From Endotrypanum monterogeii (lineage: Eukaryota > Euglenozoa > Kinetoplastea > Trypanosomatida > Trypanosomatidae), in the NCBI GenBank assembly GCA_000333855.2, contig CM007340.1, positions 87,147 through 151,146 on the forward strand: a stretch of 64,000 nt of DNA, given 5' to 3'. This document shows, one piece after another, positions 35,252 to 46,536 of the stretch. Each line of letters opens with the position of its first letter. The first letter of the stretch is position 1. The position numbers and the translations under genes were made by a program. The notes below the pieces were generated by a model. That model was not told the DNA's origin, did not search any database, and saw only the letters and a list, made by a program, of their open reading frames with translations.

Positions 35252-36344
35252 AGGCGCAGGCTGCTTGGCTAGTCTTTGTGTCTGTCGCACCGATGTGGCG
35301 TTGAGAAACCATCAGCGATGTGTCTACATCCACTACAATGGAAAGCAGCAGCAGCAGCGGCAGCAGTCAATCCGATCAGTTGTTCACTCTTGTTTGAATG
35401 CTGACCAGTTAGGGCAGCTTCCTCTGCCCCCCCCCCCCCTCCGCTATGTACACCACCGCGTCGTTTCTAGTCGCTTCCCACGCCGACGACGCAGCTGGGC
35501 AGCAAATTTCTGACAGGGCAGGTATTAGGTGTCCGTACTTCAGGTAAAAGATGTCAGAGTGCGGGCAAGATTGTTTTTGGGCTTTGGTCATCTCGTGTAC
35601 TAGGGGTGTAGTTTTTGTTTTAAGTGATGTGGTCCTACACGCTTCCTCAAGTGCAGAGCCTCACGCTCGCATTCGGTGACATATGTAATGAGGTCTGGCT
35701 TTGCCTAAATGCCGACAGAGGCTCGCTCGCTCATCTCAGGGGATTCTCGACCGGAACTTGGTATGCTTCATTGTTTTTCGGCTCAACGATACCGTCATCT
35801 GCCTCCTCGGGGGAGAGGGAGGGGCTTATGAAGACTTCCCTCCAAGGCCAAATGGATGCAAAGAGCGACGACTCGCTGCTGTATTTCCCTCTTCCCTCCC
35901 AAGCGAAGAGGGCCTCCCAGGGGCTGGACTTGACCCCCACCCTCACCTTCCCCTCCCCCGCGCCGGGGCAGCACCCGTCACCTTCTTTTAATAATAATAG
36001 TAATGGCTTTAATCATTTCCTCGCTTCCTCATCCGCTAGCCGAATTTGTCTGCATCAGTGTCGTTGTTGTTCAAAAAGTAAAAAAAAACAAAGCACGCAC
36101 GCGTCTTCTCTCCTACCTCAGCGTCTCTCTACACCACGTCCTCCCTATATATATATATATATGGATATAATACTATATATATATATTATCACTGTAGTGG
36201 TTATTGTTAGTTTCTAATTAATTGAAGATTTGCACATACACACACACACGCACGCACATATATATAACATTTACCCATTTTTATAAAGTATATATATATA
36301 TATATTGATGCATGCATACCTCCTTATAGGTAGCTAAGTCAACC
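35252..36344 (+). other. Intergenic region, TA-rich at the right end
   Basis: No gene is supported. An open frame at 35624-36217 has repeat-derived, low-complexity content. The right part holds (TA)n runs at about 36146-36163, 36174-36188 and 36287-36304 and a (CA)n run near 36237-36250. The 5' splice signal of the next gene is not obvious. Confidence 0.6.
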
Positions 36345-38201
36345 ATGTCGGTAACACCCATGTCTGAGAGCGGTGACCCGCGGCGGTGGGTTGTGCTGAC
36401 TCTGTTCTGCCTTTACAGCGCATCGAATGCGATCCAGTGGATCACCTACTCATCGATTGCAACAGCAACCCGCACATTTTTCGGCCTCACTACGAATCAG
36501 CTGAACATGCTTTCTTCCGTCTACATGATCGTCTTTGTCGCTGGTGCTTACTTGACATGCACTGCATTCGAGCGCTTCGGGGTGCGGCGCAGTGTTCTTG
36601 TCGGATGCGTTCTGAACGCTTTGGGATCAATACTGAAGGTCGCACCCGGGCTTCAGAGGCCGGGCTACGCAGTCCTGATTGTATCACAGACCCTCAACTC
36701 GATCGCCCAGCTCTTCGTTCTATCGACGCCGCCGCTGATTGCGGCGCAGTACTTCTCAGTTCGCCAGCGCACCTTCGCGACAACTATTGCCGCGACGGCG
36801 AACAGCCTGGGCAACGCCATTGCTCTTCTGGTACCACCCCAAATCGTGAAGTCCAACACGGGTACCACCAACGAGTTCATGCTCCTCTTCTGCCTCGAGA
36901 TGGGTTTGAGTCTTCTGGTTACTGTCGGTGTCATTTTTTTCCTGCATCCTCCGAGCTTCAAGGCCCCGAGCCAGCAACTGCTCCAAGAGCTTGGCTCTGT
37001 TCAAAGTAGTGTACTGGGCAATCAGCCAAGGAGTTCGCGTACCCAGCAGACGCGTCTGCGGCGTGGTGAGCGCGAGGAGGAGTCGGAGGAGTCAGATGAC
37101 GAGTTGTGCAATGGGGGTGACAGTAACGGACATGCGAGCAGCGGTGACAGCGATGCATACGAGCAGGGTGATAAACAGATCTACGTCGAGCGACAGAGCA
37201 ACGCTCCTACTGGACATCGACGCACGATACCGACGGAGCCCAAGGCATCAAGGGCAGCTGCGCGCACTGATGCATGTGCCAGCAAAATCGGCACAAGTCG
37301 CTCTCCCACTGCATTCACAGGTTTAAAGTCTGCTGTTAAGCCGGCCGGTGAGGAACTCATGTTGCCAAAGGACAGCGAGGACAAAACAGCGACGTCGCTC
37401 CCTGAGATGGACCGTGGCAGCGTGAGCAAGCACAAGAGGATGACGGCGCGGCAGCGGCTGCTACACAACAAGCATGTGATCACCTTCCTTGAGACTGGTC
37501 ACACGATCCATCAGCTGTTTCGCCGTCGGGACTTCATCTTCTTGCTCGGTGCCTTCAGTATCAGCATGGGCAGCGTGTGGACGTATGCATCTGTTTTGGC
37601 GCAAATATTAGAGCCCTTCGGCGTACCGAATAATTTAGTGGGGACTATCGGGGCTGCCAACATCGTTGTCGGGACGGCGGCGGCCTACATGGTGGGCCTC
37701 TGGGTGGATCGCACACGGCAATACAAATACCCTCTACTGGCTTGCTTCGTGGGGGCTGTTTCTTGCTGCATTGGGCTCATCGTTATCATGTTAAAGGTTC
37801 AGAGTCACAGTCGTATGATGAGTGGGCTCTGCTCTTTTATCTACGTCGTCGCCGGCATCTTCCAAAACACTGCCATACCGATTTGTTTCGAGTACGCGAT
37901 GGAGATCTCGTACCCCCTACCGGAGTCCGTGCCAGGGACCCTCCTCATGGCTGGCGCAAACCTGTGTTCTCTCATCATGCTTTCCGTCGCTTCGGCTATG
38001 CTCGGTGATGGCGTAGCGTCGACTTCTTCTTGCCTCCATGTACTCATTCTCATCACCTCCGTGTCCGCACTCGGGGTCTTTTTTTCTCTGTTTCCCCGCG
38101 AGAGACTCCGCCGCCGCGATGCGGAGGAGGTACAGAATCGACTGATAGGCGGGCCAGAGCAGAACTTTTCCGTTGATTTCTCAGAGGCAACTGCCTCATG
38201 A
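36345..38201 (+). CDS. Major facilitator transporter of the SLC49 (FLVCR-like) family
   Basis: SLC49 members are plasma-membrane or organelle carriers; FLVCR proteins move heme or choline, and trypanosomatids cannot make heme on their own. The 618-residue protein starts with a short cytoplasmic N-terminus, then RRWVVLTLFCLYSASNAIQW, close to the first membrane helix of FLVCR proteins. Six helices follow to ~residue 205, including LSSVYMIVFV and a stretch with ATANSLGNAIALLVPP. A long hydrophilic loop (~205-385), rich in Ser, Glu and Gly, separates them from six further helices. The loop is far longer than in animal FLVCRs. The C-terminal tail is short and cytoplasmic. The substrate cannot be told from sequence. 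The stop codon abuts a (TA)n run. Confidence 0.85.
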   Translation: MSVTPMSESGDPRRWVVLTLFCLYSASNAIQWITYSSIATATRTFFGLTTNQLNMLSSVYMIVFVAGAYLTCTAFERFGVRRSVLVGCVLNALGSILKVAPGLQRPGYAVLIVSQTLNSIAQLFVLSTPPLIAAQYFSVRQRTFATTIAATANSLGNAIALLVPPQIVKSNTGTTNEFMLLFCLEMGLSLLVTVGVIFFLHPPSFKAPSQQLLQELGSVQSSVLGNQPRSSRTQQTRLRRGEREEESEESDDELCNGGDSNGHASSGDSDAYEQGDKQIYVERQSNAPTGHRRTIPTEPKASRAAARTDACASKIGTSRSPTAFTGLKSAVKPAGEELMLPKDSEDKTATSLPEMDRGSVSKHKRMTARQRLLHNKHVITFLETGHTIHQLFRRRDFIFLLGAFSISMGSVWTYASVLAQILEPFGVPNNLVGTIGAANIVVGTAAAYMVGLWVDRTRQYKYPLLACFVGAVSCCIGLIVIMLKVQSHSRMMSGLCSFIYVVAGIFQNTAIPICFEYAMEISYPLPESVPGTLLMAGANLCSLIMLSVASAMLGDGVASTSSCLHVLILITSVSALGVFFSLFPRERLRRRDAEEVQNRLIGGPEQNFSVDFSEATAS

Positions 38202-38228
38202 TATATATATATATATATATATATATAT
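38200..38228 (+). repeat. (AT)n microsatellite abutting the transporter stop codon
   Basis: About 14 AT units begin at the TGA stop of the transporter gene. Length changes would affect only the 3' UTR. Confidence 0.95.
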
Positions 38229-39388
38229 GGAGGGTGGAGGTGCAGCAGCGCATTCACAGGCGCATTCTTTCAAGTCTATGAGCATCATGATAGGAGCTGC
38301 GGTGGTCTTGCTGAGCACTGTTGGTGACTATAATGTGTAGGTCGGAAAAAGCACGTTTGAAGTGTCTGAGTTGCTGACCTGGAGAACATGGGAGGGATCG
38401 GGGTAGCACTCGCTGCCGGGACTACAGAGCTGCAAGAGCACCGTTTTGATGACTAGGCCGTTGTTTTTGTTTGCTTCATGGTGTTCGTGTGAATGCGCGC
38501 CACGCCTCTACCTGATATATCCCCCTCTCCCTTCTTCCCCTCGCTTCTTTCTTCCTTTCTTTCTGTTGCCCCCCCCCCCCCCACACACCAAAAAAAAAAA
38601 AAAATTGAGAGTGGCGCGTGGCACTGCCACGTACACAAATTGTGTAATCCATCTTGTGGTAAGCCATCTCCAGGTATTCTTCGCTGATTTGCAACGTCTC
38701 CACTGTTGTTCATCGCCGCCTCCGCTTCCTTCTCCCATCGCAGCTGCGTCAATGTGATGGGAGGGGGTTGGGGTTAGGTTCAGTGTCTCGGTTGTAATTT
38801 TTTTAAATTCGTTTTCTACGCATAGTGTCTATGAACGTTATTATGAGCGTGTAAGACTGCGGTGTGGCCACTGCGCTTGTCATTATTTTCTGATGTATCA
38901 GTCTTTCTTTCTTCGCCACTTTGTTTTCCCTTATTTTGAAGCTGACAAATCTTTTTTCGAAGTTGTTCGTAAGTCAACAGAATGAGATAGCGTTTGGGTT
39001 TTGCACCCCTTTCCCCTTCTTTTTTTTTCTCTTCCCACAATTCCACATCTATACGCCTGTGAGGCTTTATGCAGGTGTGCCTATGTGCCACTGAGGTTGC
39101 ATCTCGTGCTGGCTTTTCATAAGACCCCTCCTCCTCATTTTTCTTTTCTTCCTTTCTTCCTTTCTTCTTTTTTTTTTTTTTGACACACACACACACAACA
39201 AAAAAAAAAAAAAACAAAATGAAACATCGAATGAACTTATGTACGAAATAAATTTTAGTTCCTACAAAGGCTGCTGCTTCGTTCACGATTGATGTTGAGG
39301 GGGGATAACGAAACCTCGACGATCATCTGTTACACACTCTGTTGGTTTGGGCATTTTTTTTTTCGGCCGTACAGCGTCTGCACGGCCT
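38202..39388 (+). other. Intergenic region
   Basis: No gene is seen. It has the (AT)n run, a C-run and A-run at ~38571-38604, T/C-rich tracts, T- and A-runs at ~39168-39214, and a T-run ending in ACAG (AG at 39373-39374), which would give a 5' UTR of only 14 bases for the next gene. Confidence 0.65.
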
Positions 39389-41032
39389 ATGCCGCAGCCT
39401 TTCTCCGATGCCGCTCTAGACGACGACGGCTTCGAGGGTAGCGTTCCATATATCCTGTCATGGTGGGTGATCCTCCCTAGTTTTCTCGCATTGGCCGGTA
39501 TTGTCCTGTTGGCGTGGTTTATTATCGGGAATTGGTATCGCACCCACCGTCTTCGAGTCGAGGAAGCGGTGCGTAGTGATGAGATTGAGAAAAGCATTTG
39601 TCAAATGACCGCCCGCCTTTACAGGACACGCCAGCTCTGGCAGGCGCGCCATGGGAAAGACGTTGATGCAGCGCAGGCCCCTGCTTATGTGTCAACGCGG
39701 CACACGAAGCAGTCTCCCACACCGCCTCCTCTATCGCTTCTAGAGGGTTATTTGCCTAGCGGTGTGTCGACCGAGTGCGTTGAGTCTCCGCGGGGCACGA
39801 GCCTGGGCACGCCATCGTTTTCGCCTCCTCGTGAGCACCGACAAACATCGTCACCGACAAGTGTGCACAAGTTCCTGACTGCATCGATGCCCGATGGCTA
39901 TCCGCCCAGCGCAGCCGGCTACGGGGATTTGCCAGCCAGGGTCATGGCGGGCGTATCGGGGTTATCAACATCCTCTATGGCAGCGTTGAAGAGGTCTGTA
40001 TCCAAGGTGTCTTCAGCATCGTGTGCAAGACAGAGTCCATCCACCCCTCTCAAACAGCCTACACGGGTGTTTGCCGGGATACCGAAGGTGAAGGCATTAC
40101 GGCGAGTGCTTCAATCTTTCAAGCAGCACCCAATATCGCCGTCGTTCTCACGCTCACCTGAGACTCGCACTCGGTCTTTCACGTCATTGAGGTCGGCAGC
40201 ATCGAGTGAAGCGAATGAGTCTTCGCTGAGCATGTTTTCATCTTTCTATTCAATCCCTGTACGCGGGATAAACGAGTCCGTGGCGGAGGCTGATGGTGTC
40301 TTGCACGACGAAGGGACGGGGAGGAGCATGTCTGGGCATGATGACGGCGGTTCACACATGCCACACAGCTCCACTGACGTCTCAGTTGAGGAGGGCAGCG
40401 GGGCTATGGAAGAGCGCACGAACGCTGCAGGTGCAATCCTCCATCCAAATATACGCCTTGATGGGAAAGGAGTCGAACACGATATGGGTCCGTTGTGGGA
40501 CCTAGGGGGGTATGGTTCTCCTTCGAGGTTACCCCAGGACTCCTCACCTTTGCCGGAGACCCCAACAGCCACACAAGAAGAGCGTCACGTTTGTGAGACC
40601 TCAGCGACCGATCTTGTCAATCGCCTTCATTCACCTCTAAGCAAATCACTTTCCGAGTATTTGAAGTGGACTCAACAGCCTGATGCCTCATCGAGGTACC
40701 CCCAAACAGTGGATCAGCATCTTCTCAGTCTATCCGAGGGTACCTCCAGGCTTTCACTTCACCTTACTTCTGTAGATGCGACACACCCAGACGGCGCCTG
40801 TGTGCCCTCTTCGACCTCTGTTGAAGACTTCACCGGTGTGGCCTCAAGTCGAGGGTTTCTGTACTCCACGAAGGATGGAGGCGTGATGACAACACCACGG
40901 GGTACTAGCGCTTTGACAAAGCCGTTGTCAGCAGCGGGGGACGATGGGGTGGGCGCCTCTGAGGTGCAATTCTCTGATGACATGGAGCTCTACTACCAAA
41001 TGCTTGAAAGACAATTCACCAACTCCTCGTAA
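39389..41032 (+). CDS. Serine-rich single-pass membrane protein, unknown function
   Basis: The start is the ATG at 39389 (MPQPFSDAALDDDG); the longer frame depends on a TTG. The 547-residue product has an acidic N-terminus of about 20 residues and one strong transmembrane segment (~residues 24-47, WWVILPSFLALAGIVLLAWF). It is followed by basic residues (NWYRTHRLR) that predict the long C-terminal part is cytoplasmic. A short helical stretch comes next. Then come ~440 residues rich in Ser, Thr and Pro with many SP/TP sites, probably disordered and phosphorylated. The last residues (DMELYYQMLERQF) look helical and may be a conserved docking tail. No family is recognised. Repeat B copy 2 starts about 30 bases after the stop. 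Confidence 0.8.
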   Translation: MPQPFSDAALDDDGFEGSVPYILSWWVILPSFLALAGIVLLAWFIIGNWYRTHRLRVEEAVRSDEIEKSICQMTARLYRTRQLWQARHGKDVDAAQAPAYVSTRHTKQSPTPPPLSLLEGYLPSGVSTECVESPRGTSLGTPSFSPPREHRQTSSPTSVHKFLTASMPDGYPPSAAGYGDLPARVMAGVSGLSTSSMAALKRSVSKVSSASCARQSPSTPLKQPTRVFAGIPKVKALRRVLQSFKQHPISPSFSRSPETRTRSFTSLRSAASSEANESSLSMFSSFYSIPVRGINESVAEADGVLHDEGTGRSMSGHDDGGSHMPHSSTDVSVEEGSGAMEERTNAAGAILHPNIRLDGKGVEHDMGPLWDLGGYGSPSRLPQDSSPLPETPTATQEERHVCETSATDLVNRLHSPLSKSLSEYLKWTQQPDASSRYPQTVDQHLLSLSEGTSRLSLHLTSVDATHPDGACVPSSTSVEDFTGVASSRGFLYSTKDGGVMTTPRGTSALTKPLSAAGDDGVGASEVQFSDDMELYYQMLERQFTNSS

Positions 41033-41063
41033 TGACAACCCCCGTCACCCCCCTCCCCTCCCC

Positions 41064-41352
41064 GTGACCCACTCCTGCACCTCTGCCCGTTCAGCTTCTC
41101 TCACACTTCAAGTGCGACTTTTGCGTGATTTTTTTCGCATTTTTTCTCTTTCCTCTTTTCATTATTTTTATTTTTGTTGTTTTTATTCCACAATTATTTT
41201 TTTCCGCTTCCTTTTCTCCACCTCTCCTCCCCCCAGTTTATGTCGGTGTCGATGATCAGGTCGGAGGGTGCTGTCACAGGATGGTGCAAAACGAAGGTTA
41301 TGCCACAAAGCACTGATCTGTGTCTTCATTACTAGAGGGGGGGGGGAAGGTG
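41064..41352 (+). repeat. Repeat B, copy 2 (~290-base dispersed element)
   Basis: This block is nearly identical to 18644-18932, including a long T/C tract, CCCCCCAG, the GATGATCAGGT core and a terminal G run. I noticed differences in the first few bases and one two-base change (GTGCTGC against GTGCGAC). It begins about 30 bases after the stop codon of the serine-rich membrane protein gene, so it lies in its 3' UTR. Confidence 0.85.
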
Positions 41353-42612
41353 GGTGGAGGTGGTGGTAGTTGGGATGCACACCGCTGTACCGTGTCTGTC
41401 TGTTCGTGTGTGCGTGTGTGTGAGTGTGTGTGTGCCATGAGGGTCGGGGGCTGGTCACAGTCAGCTGAATCCGATTCTTATGTAAATATCGCGGTGTTTC
41501 ATTATTTTTTTTTCTCTTATTTTATTAACTATGTTTTTGTTTCGTTGATGGCTCCGGTATATTCCTTTCTTTTTGTATATATTTTTTTGTATTTCCCACG
41601 TCGTCAAACAGATGTGTTCTTTGCCCCCCTCTCTCTTTTTCTTTTTCTTTGTCTATGTGTAGACGTGTTTCAAAATATAGGTGTAGGTATATGGTGTTAG
41701 TTGTATGACTCCATGTATATAGATATAAATACATTTATATCTTTCAGTCTGCTTTGGGTATAGCACCTTTACCCTGACCTCTTTATTTTTATTTTTATTT
41801 TTTTTGGTTTGCGTGTGTGTGCGCGTGTCTTCGTCGGTGCTTTCTGTAATGTCTACTGCTTGCGTCTTGAATTTCTGGGGCACAGGTCTGGCTCCAAATT
41901 ATATATATTTTTTCTTCGCATTGTACTGAGCACCTCTCGATTCTGTGATGAAGTGCGCAGTAGCACGGTAAGATGGACTTGTGTTGGAGCACTCCTGTCT
42001 TCTGTCGAGTAGCGGACATCCACAAACACTCACAGAGATAAGAGTGGCTTCGCGCAACAGTCAGCACAATCAAGAGGAGCAAGGAGAGGGAGAAGTGTGT
42101 ATCACTGAAAGAATCACATCATAGCCTCCCTGTGCAGGTCAGCAGGCTTCCGCGGCGAACTTTGCGCATTTTAGGTAAGCCTACAGGTCCAAACATTCAC
42201 CAAGTAAACATATATGCCCCCCCCTTTTTTTTTGTCGCCTCTCGATCCCCCCTCCCCCCCCCAAAAAAAAGTCTACTCTTTTTCTGTATTTCATGAAATC
42301 AGCTGTGAGGATGCACCATTCTTTTTTTTTTTTTAAAGCGGCTATTTGTCGTCGCTCGCGTCTTTTCGATTTTGCTTCCAGAGAAGTTTTGTTTGCTCAG
42401 GGGGTTTTTCTTTTTTTTTTTTCTGCGCAGAAGAAATCCGTTACCCCCTCTGTATGCGTTATCGACGCATCGACTCTACGTGTTTTTTCCCTCTTTTCCC
42501 TCCCTTTTCTTTTTTTCTCATTCTATGTCTATGTCGACCAAGATATCTCTGGTGTGGTAAATGCTGATGACGAGCAGTCAATTTTTTGGAAAAAAATATT
42601 TTTCCTTTTGCT

Positions 42613-42638
42613 GTTATTATTATTATTATTATTATTAT
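42613..42638 (+). repeat. (TTA)n microsatellite
   Basis: About eight TTA units in tandem. Confidence 0.9.
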
Positions 42639-43926
42639 GGAACTGTTCTGTATTTTCATGCGCGCTGCTACTCACTACCCTGCTTGCCGCAATCCTGAGC
42701 CGATGTATCCGTCAGCTCCTGCAACGACGCGATGACTCTCTTGTTCTAGGGTGGTACCACTCATTTTTTTTCTTTTTGTGCGAAACTTTGCGCGCTCTTC
42801 TCAGCGTAAAGCTGTGTGCCAAGGCCATGTGCATAAGTATGTATCTAAGTAAGTATATATATATATATATATATGTATATACATATATTGTCCACTAGAC
42901 ACGGCTAGTATTTGTCATGAACTATCGGTCTTGATCCAGCGCCGGCGAGATAATCCGTCTACCCGCTCGTTGAGATTGAAGCCTCTATGTTAAGTGGAAA
43001 CAACAACAACAACAAAAAGTGGGGGGGGGGAGGGGCTGGCGTGGCATCTCTCAGTTGTGGTTTCCGCATGAGATCTGTCTCTCGTGTATGTCGCAACAGC
43101 TCGACAGTGCTGACGACCCTCATTGGTGAGGCAGAGGATGCTGTGAGGGCAGATGTCTTCACGTTCGCAAGGGTGCTCCATATAACGAAAACGATCGCAC
43201 CTGTATATATACACACACATATATATATATATATATATATGCAGAGTATGCGTATCTGTACACTCCTATCCGTACGGTTTATTTGCGCTGGCTTGAACTC
43301 GGTGCGGAGCGCGCAAACAGCACCATCCTGTCCTTCGAAGTGAACCCAACAGGCGCTAATTGGTGTGTTTGCACGCTGCTTCGGTGTCGTTGCCGCTGTT
43401 GTTGTAGGCTCTCTCTACTTATTGTTCTCGCACCTCCTCCTATTCTTTCCATTCACTTCATCACCACCACTGATACCGCACATGTTCCCCCCCTCCCCGC
43501 CTCCACACACACACCCGCACACACGCCTATTATGATGATCTGAAATGAAGCACTCGAAGGTTTTATGGTGCTTCCAAAAAACAAACGAGAATCGACCGAA
43601 ACAACAGCAACATCACTACAACCACCAACAGAAAAAAAAAAAAACACAACGAAAAGGGGGAGATCAGCGACATTCAGTCACGTCAACGGGGACACGCACC
43701 GCCAGCTTCTCCTCCCTCTCCCCTCGTCCCTCTGACTATCCCATCTATCTGTACATATATATATATATATATTGTTTTTGGGATTTTTGCTGTGCTTTTT
43801 TTTTTCTTACTCCTTCTTTTCGCTCGTCACTTCAACTTTTCAGCCGTCCATTCTTGCTAGCACCCCCTCCCCACCTGAAGGGGACTGCACTCGATAGTTG
43901 CAACTGGAGCCTCTTGTGATTACGGC

Positions 43927-43951
43927 TCCCTTTCCTTTCCCTTTTCTGTAG
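43927..43951 (+). promoter_or_regulatory. Pyrimidine tract and splice acceptor
   Basis: CTCCCTTTCCTTTCCCTTTTCTG leads to TAG with the AG at 43950-43951, 43 bases before the ATG at 43995. Confidence 0.5.
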
Positions 43952-43994
43952 CGGTGGCTTCTATCTGTTTCTTTTTTTTTTCCCGCGTGCTTGC

Positions 43995-44945
43995 ATGAGG
44001 GGAACGAGGACGACCACTATTTTCGTCGTCATGAAGGACTTGTTATTGCACACGAAGAATGCCGCTTGGCTTGTTGCCTTGATGGCTGTGCTCGCCACGT
44101 CCGCGGTGCAGGCGTACTCTGTTCGCTATGCTGCCAAAGTCTCACCGACGGGTATCATCAACTTCGAGGCTCCAGGCTACTGCGCCCAGGAGGACACGGG
44201 TCACTCCATGATGCCCAAACTGAGGAGCTTCCAGCTGGCTGCAGCCGAGGTTTTCACGAGCAACAGTTTTGAAAGAGCTCCGATCGGTGGTGAGGCACGC
44301 CAGTCCGCTTGCTTAGACGAGAGGTGCGAGTGGCAGTTCAATCACGGCTTGCATTACCGCAACGAGCTGACATTTTTCTACGGTGTCGTGCGCGACACGA
44401 CACTGCATGGGAGACCACACGAAACCACCTACAACAATTTTGCTGACAACTTTCCGATTTGGTGGGCAAACGTAAGTTATTGGGGTGCGCGCCAGCCGTA
44501 CATGAGGAAGGATACTGAGTGGGCAAACGATAATGTAGTCACCTACTACACCCAGTGGCTGTGTGAGTACTACGAGTACCACCAGTCCGATGCAGAGATC
44601 TTCCCCACCTACCCGGATGGCGAAGTCATCGTGCCGCAGTCCACGGACGTGTATGTTCATTGCGGCAAAGGGGTGGAGCGCGACCTAGATGGCCATTGGA
44701 TCTACCAACGGTGTAAGGAGCCGTTCCCATGGTGGGGCGGCCTTATCATTGCTGTGGTCTGCTTAACTGTCCCCCTCGCAGCCGTGACCGGTGTTTCGTG
44801 CCTTTGCTTTTACCTCAAACGAAGGAAGGTGGAAAGGGAGTGGATGCAGAAGCTGGAGACCTTAGCAGACAACCCGGCGCAGGTGCCCACGCAGACGCAG
44901 ATGGGCCTAGGTCACTCTGTAGGCTGTACCGAGGACCGTCAGTAG
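43995..44945 (+). CDS. Type I membrane protein with signal peptide, unknown function
   Basis: The 316-residue product has a signal peptide, a ~210-residue extracellular or lumenal domain, one transmembrane helix and a short basic tail. The signal could start at residue 1 or, more typically, at Met13 (MKDLLLHTKNAAWLVALMAV), with probable cleavage after AVQA. The ectodomain has several Cys (GYC, ACLDERCEWQ, WLCEYYEY, VHCGKG, QRCKEP) that could form disulfides. It is unusually rich in Trp and Tyr, with one N-glycosylation site (NVS). The membrane helix lies at ~247-272 (WWGGLIIAVVCLTVPLAAV), followed by CLCFYLKRRK. A surface or flagellar-pocket protein is likely. The family is unrecognised, probably kinetoplastid-specific. 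Confidence 0.85.
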   Translation: MRGTRTTTIFVVMKDLLLHTKNAAWLVALMAVLATSAVQAYSVRYAAKVSPTGIINFEAPGYCAQEDTGHSMMPKLRSFQLAAAEVFTSNSFERAPIGGEARQSACLDERCEWQFNHGLHYRNELTFFYGVVRDTTLHGRPHETTYNNFADNFPIWWANVSYWGARQPYMRKDTEWANDNVVTYYTQWLCEYYEYHQSDAEIFPTYPDGEVIVPQSTDVYVHCGKGVERDLDGHWIYQRCKEPFPWWGGLIIAVVCLTVPLAAVTGVSCLCFYLKRRKVEREWMQKLETLADNPAQVPTQTQMGLGHSVGCTEDRQ

Positions 44946-46128
44946 AGGTGCGACGGCTACTCCGAGGAGGAGGACTGGAGGAGTGGCGCAGCATGTGAGG
45001 GTGTATCGTCGGTACAGTCCAACGCCCTTTCCTTTTTGTTTTTGAGGGTGGGGAGCTCTCTGCTCATGCACACCGTATGCACATACGTATCTGCGTTCCC
45101 CCCCCCTCCCTCCTTTCCCATGGTTCTCAAATGTCTCATGTGCGCCTCCAGCGCCTTTTTTTTTTTCTTTTGGAACATCAATATTCTTTTCCCTTCCTCC
45201 CGTTTTTTGTTTTTTTTTGTTTTTCTTTTGTTTCCGAGCGCGTGGTGTTCGTTCGCGTACTCCGTGATTACCTCCCTTTTACGCCCTCCTCACATTCTTT
45301 TGTTTTCGTCGATGACACTCTTGCGGATACGTGCATACATATGCGCCTACATCCACACCCACACACCCACCCAGACAAACTGGTGAGCTCAAGTCCCCCC
45401 CCCCCATCCCCTCCGTGTGCACTCAACGAGTCGCTTTTATGCGGAGGAGGAGGGGGGGGGCACTTGAAGTAATATTTTATAGAGGTGCGGGAAGGAGGAT
45501 GATGTCCGAAATGTGCGGATGTTTTGGTTTCTTTTATTTCTTTTTGCATGGCGTTATTATTTTTTCCCTCAAATGGGAATCTCTTCCTATGTGTATATAA
45601 ACATATATATGTTTATATGTCTGTGCATGTGTATATGGAGGGAGGGGGCTGTGTGGCCTTTCTTACCCCCTCACTCTTTCTTTTCTGTGGCTTTTCATTT
45701 TGAAAGTTTCTGTGTGTGTGTGTGTGTGTATGTACACATTTTTCTCGCCTCTCCTCTCCTCTCCCTCTTCCTTTTTTTCCCTTTTTTATTTTTGGAGCCG
45801 ATATACTTTTTTTCTAGAGGAGGTTAGCGTGCTTAGGGGACGGTCGATCGCTCTTCATTTCGAATACCGGATATCAACGTTCTACTTGCCCAGCCAAAGA
45901 CAGCCTCCTCATTTTGTCACGCCGGCTCCCTCCCCTCTCTGCCCCAAAGGAATCGACATGAGGACGGAAAGCGCGTCATTCTTCCTCTCTTCCCTTTCTT
46001 TTTACAGGTTTACACATTTGTTAAAAAAAAAAAAAATCATTTGTGCATTACTTTCACAATTACATTTCGTATCATTTTTCTGTATCGCTCAGTTTATTTA
46101 TTTCGTTCTGTACATACACACAAACGCG

Positions 46129-46130
<2 letters not shown>

Positions 46131-46162
<32 letters not shown>
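46131..46162 (+). repeat. (TA)n microsatellite left of the gap
   Basis: About 15 TA units lie roughly 100 bases before the run of N. Confidence 0.9.
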
Positions 46163-46163
<1 letters not shown>

Positions 46164-46260
46164 TATAGTATACAACAACAAACTAAACAAAAAAAAGTAA
46201 AATAACTAAAACTAAATTAATAGGTAGGACTAATACTAGACAACTACTACCTACCCTACC

Positions 46261-46435
46261 NNNNNNNNNNNNNNNNNNNNNNNNNNNNNNNNNNNNNNNN
46301 NNNNNNNNNNNNNNNNNNNNNNNNNNNNNNNNNNNNNNNNNNNNNNNNNNNNNNNNNNNNNNNNNNNNNNNNNNNNNNNNNNNNNNNNNNNNNNNNNNNN
46401 NNNNNNNNNNNNNNNNNNNNNNNNNNNNNNNNNNN
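46261..46435. other. Assembly gap (175 N)
   Basis: The gap is bordered on both sides by A/T-rich sequence and, a little further out, by (TA)n runs. The assembler probably failed in low-complexity DNA. Confidence 1.
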
Positions 46436-46487
46436 CTCGTTAATTTTATTTACTTTACTTCGTACGTATACACAACAACACGACTAC

Positions 46488-46534
<47 letters not shown>
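46488..46534 (+). repeat. (TA)n microsatellite right of the gap
   Basis: About 22 TA units interrupted once by TG lie some 50 bases after the gap. Confidence 0.9.

Positions 46535-46536
<2 letters not shown>

Larger units (their letters stand above)
41033..43994 (+). other. 3-kb intergenic region carrying repeat B copy 2
   Basis: No gene is supported. It contains repeat B (41064-41352), (GT)n at ~41411-41432, TTA trinucleotides (42613-42638), (TA)n at ~42857-42874 and 43218-43240, a CAA run (~43000-43015), (TA)n at ~43757-43772 and many T/C tracts. The right end has a clear splice signal. Confidence 0.65.

Noticed and set aside
35624..36217. 197-codon open frame between the ESCO-like gene and the transporter
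   Set aside because: The product is low in structure, ends in translated (TA)n repeats, and lacks a clear splice signal in the right place. It looks like 3' UTR.
42293..42898. 201-codon open frame in the 41-44 kb intergenic region
   Set aside because: It is built from T-runs, TTA trinucleotides and (TA)n DNA (poly-Phe, poly-Leu, Tyr-Ile repeats); not protein-like, and it uses non-standard starts.
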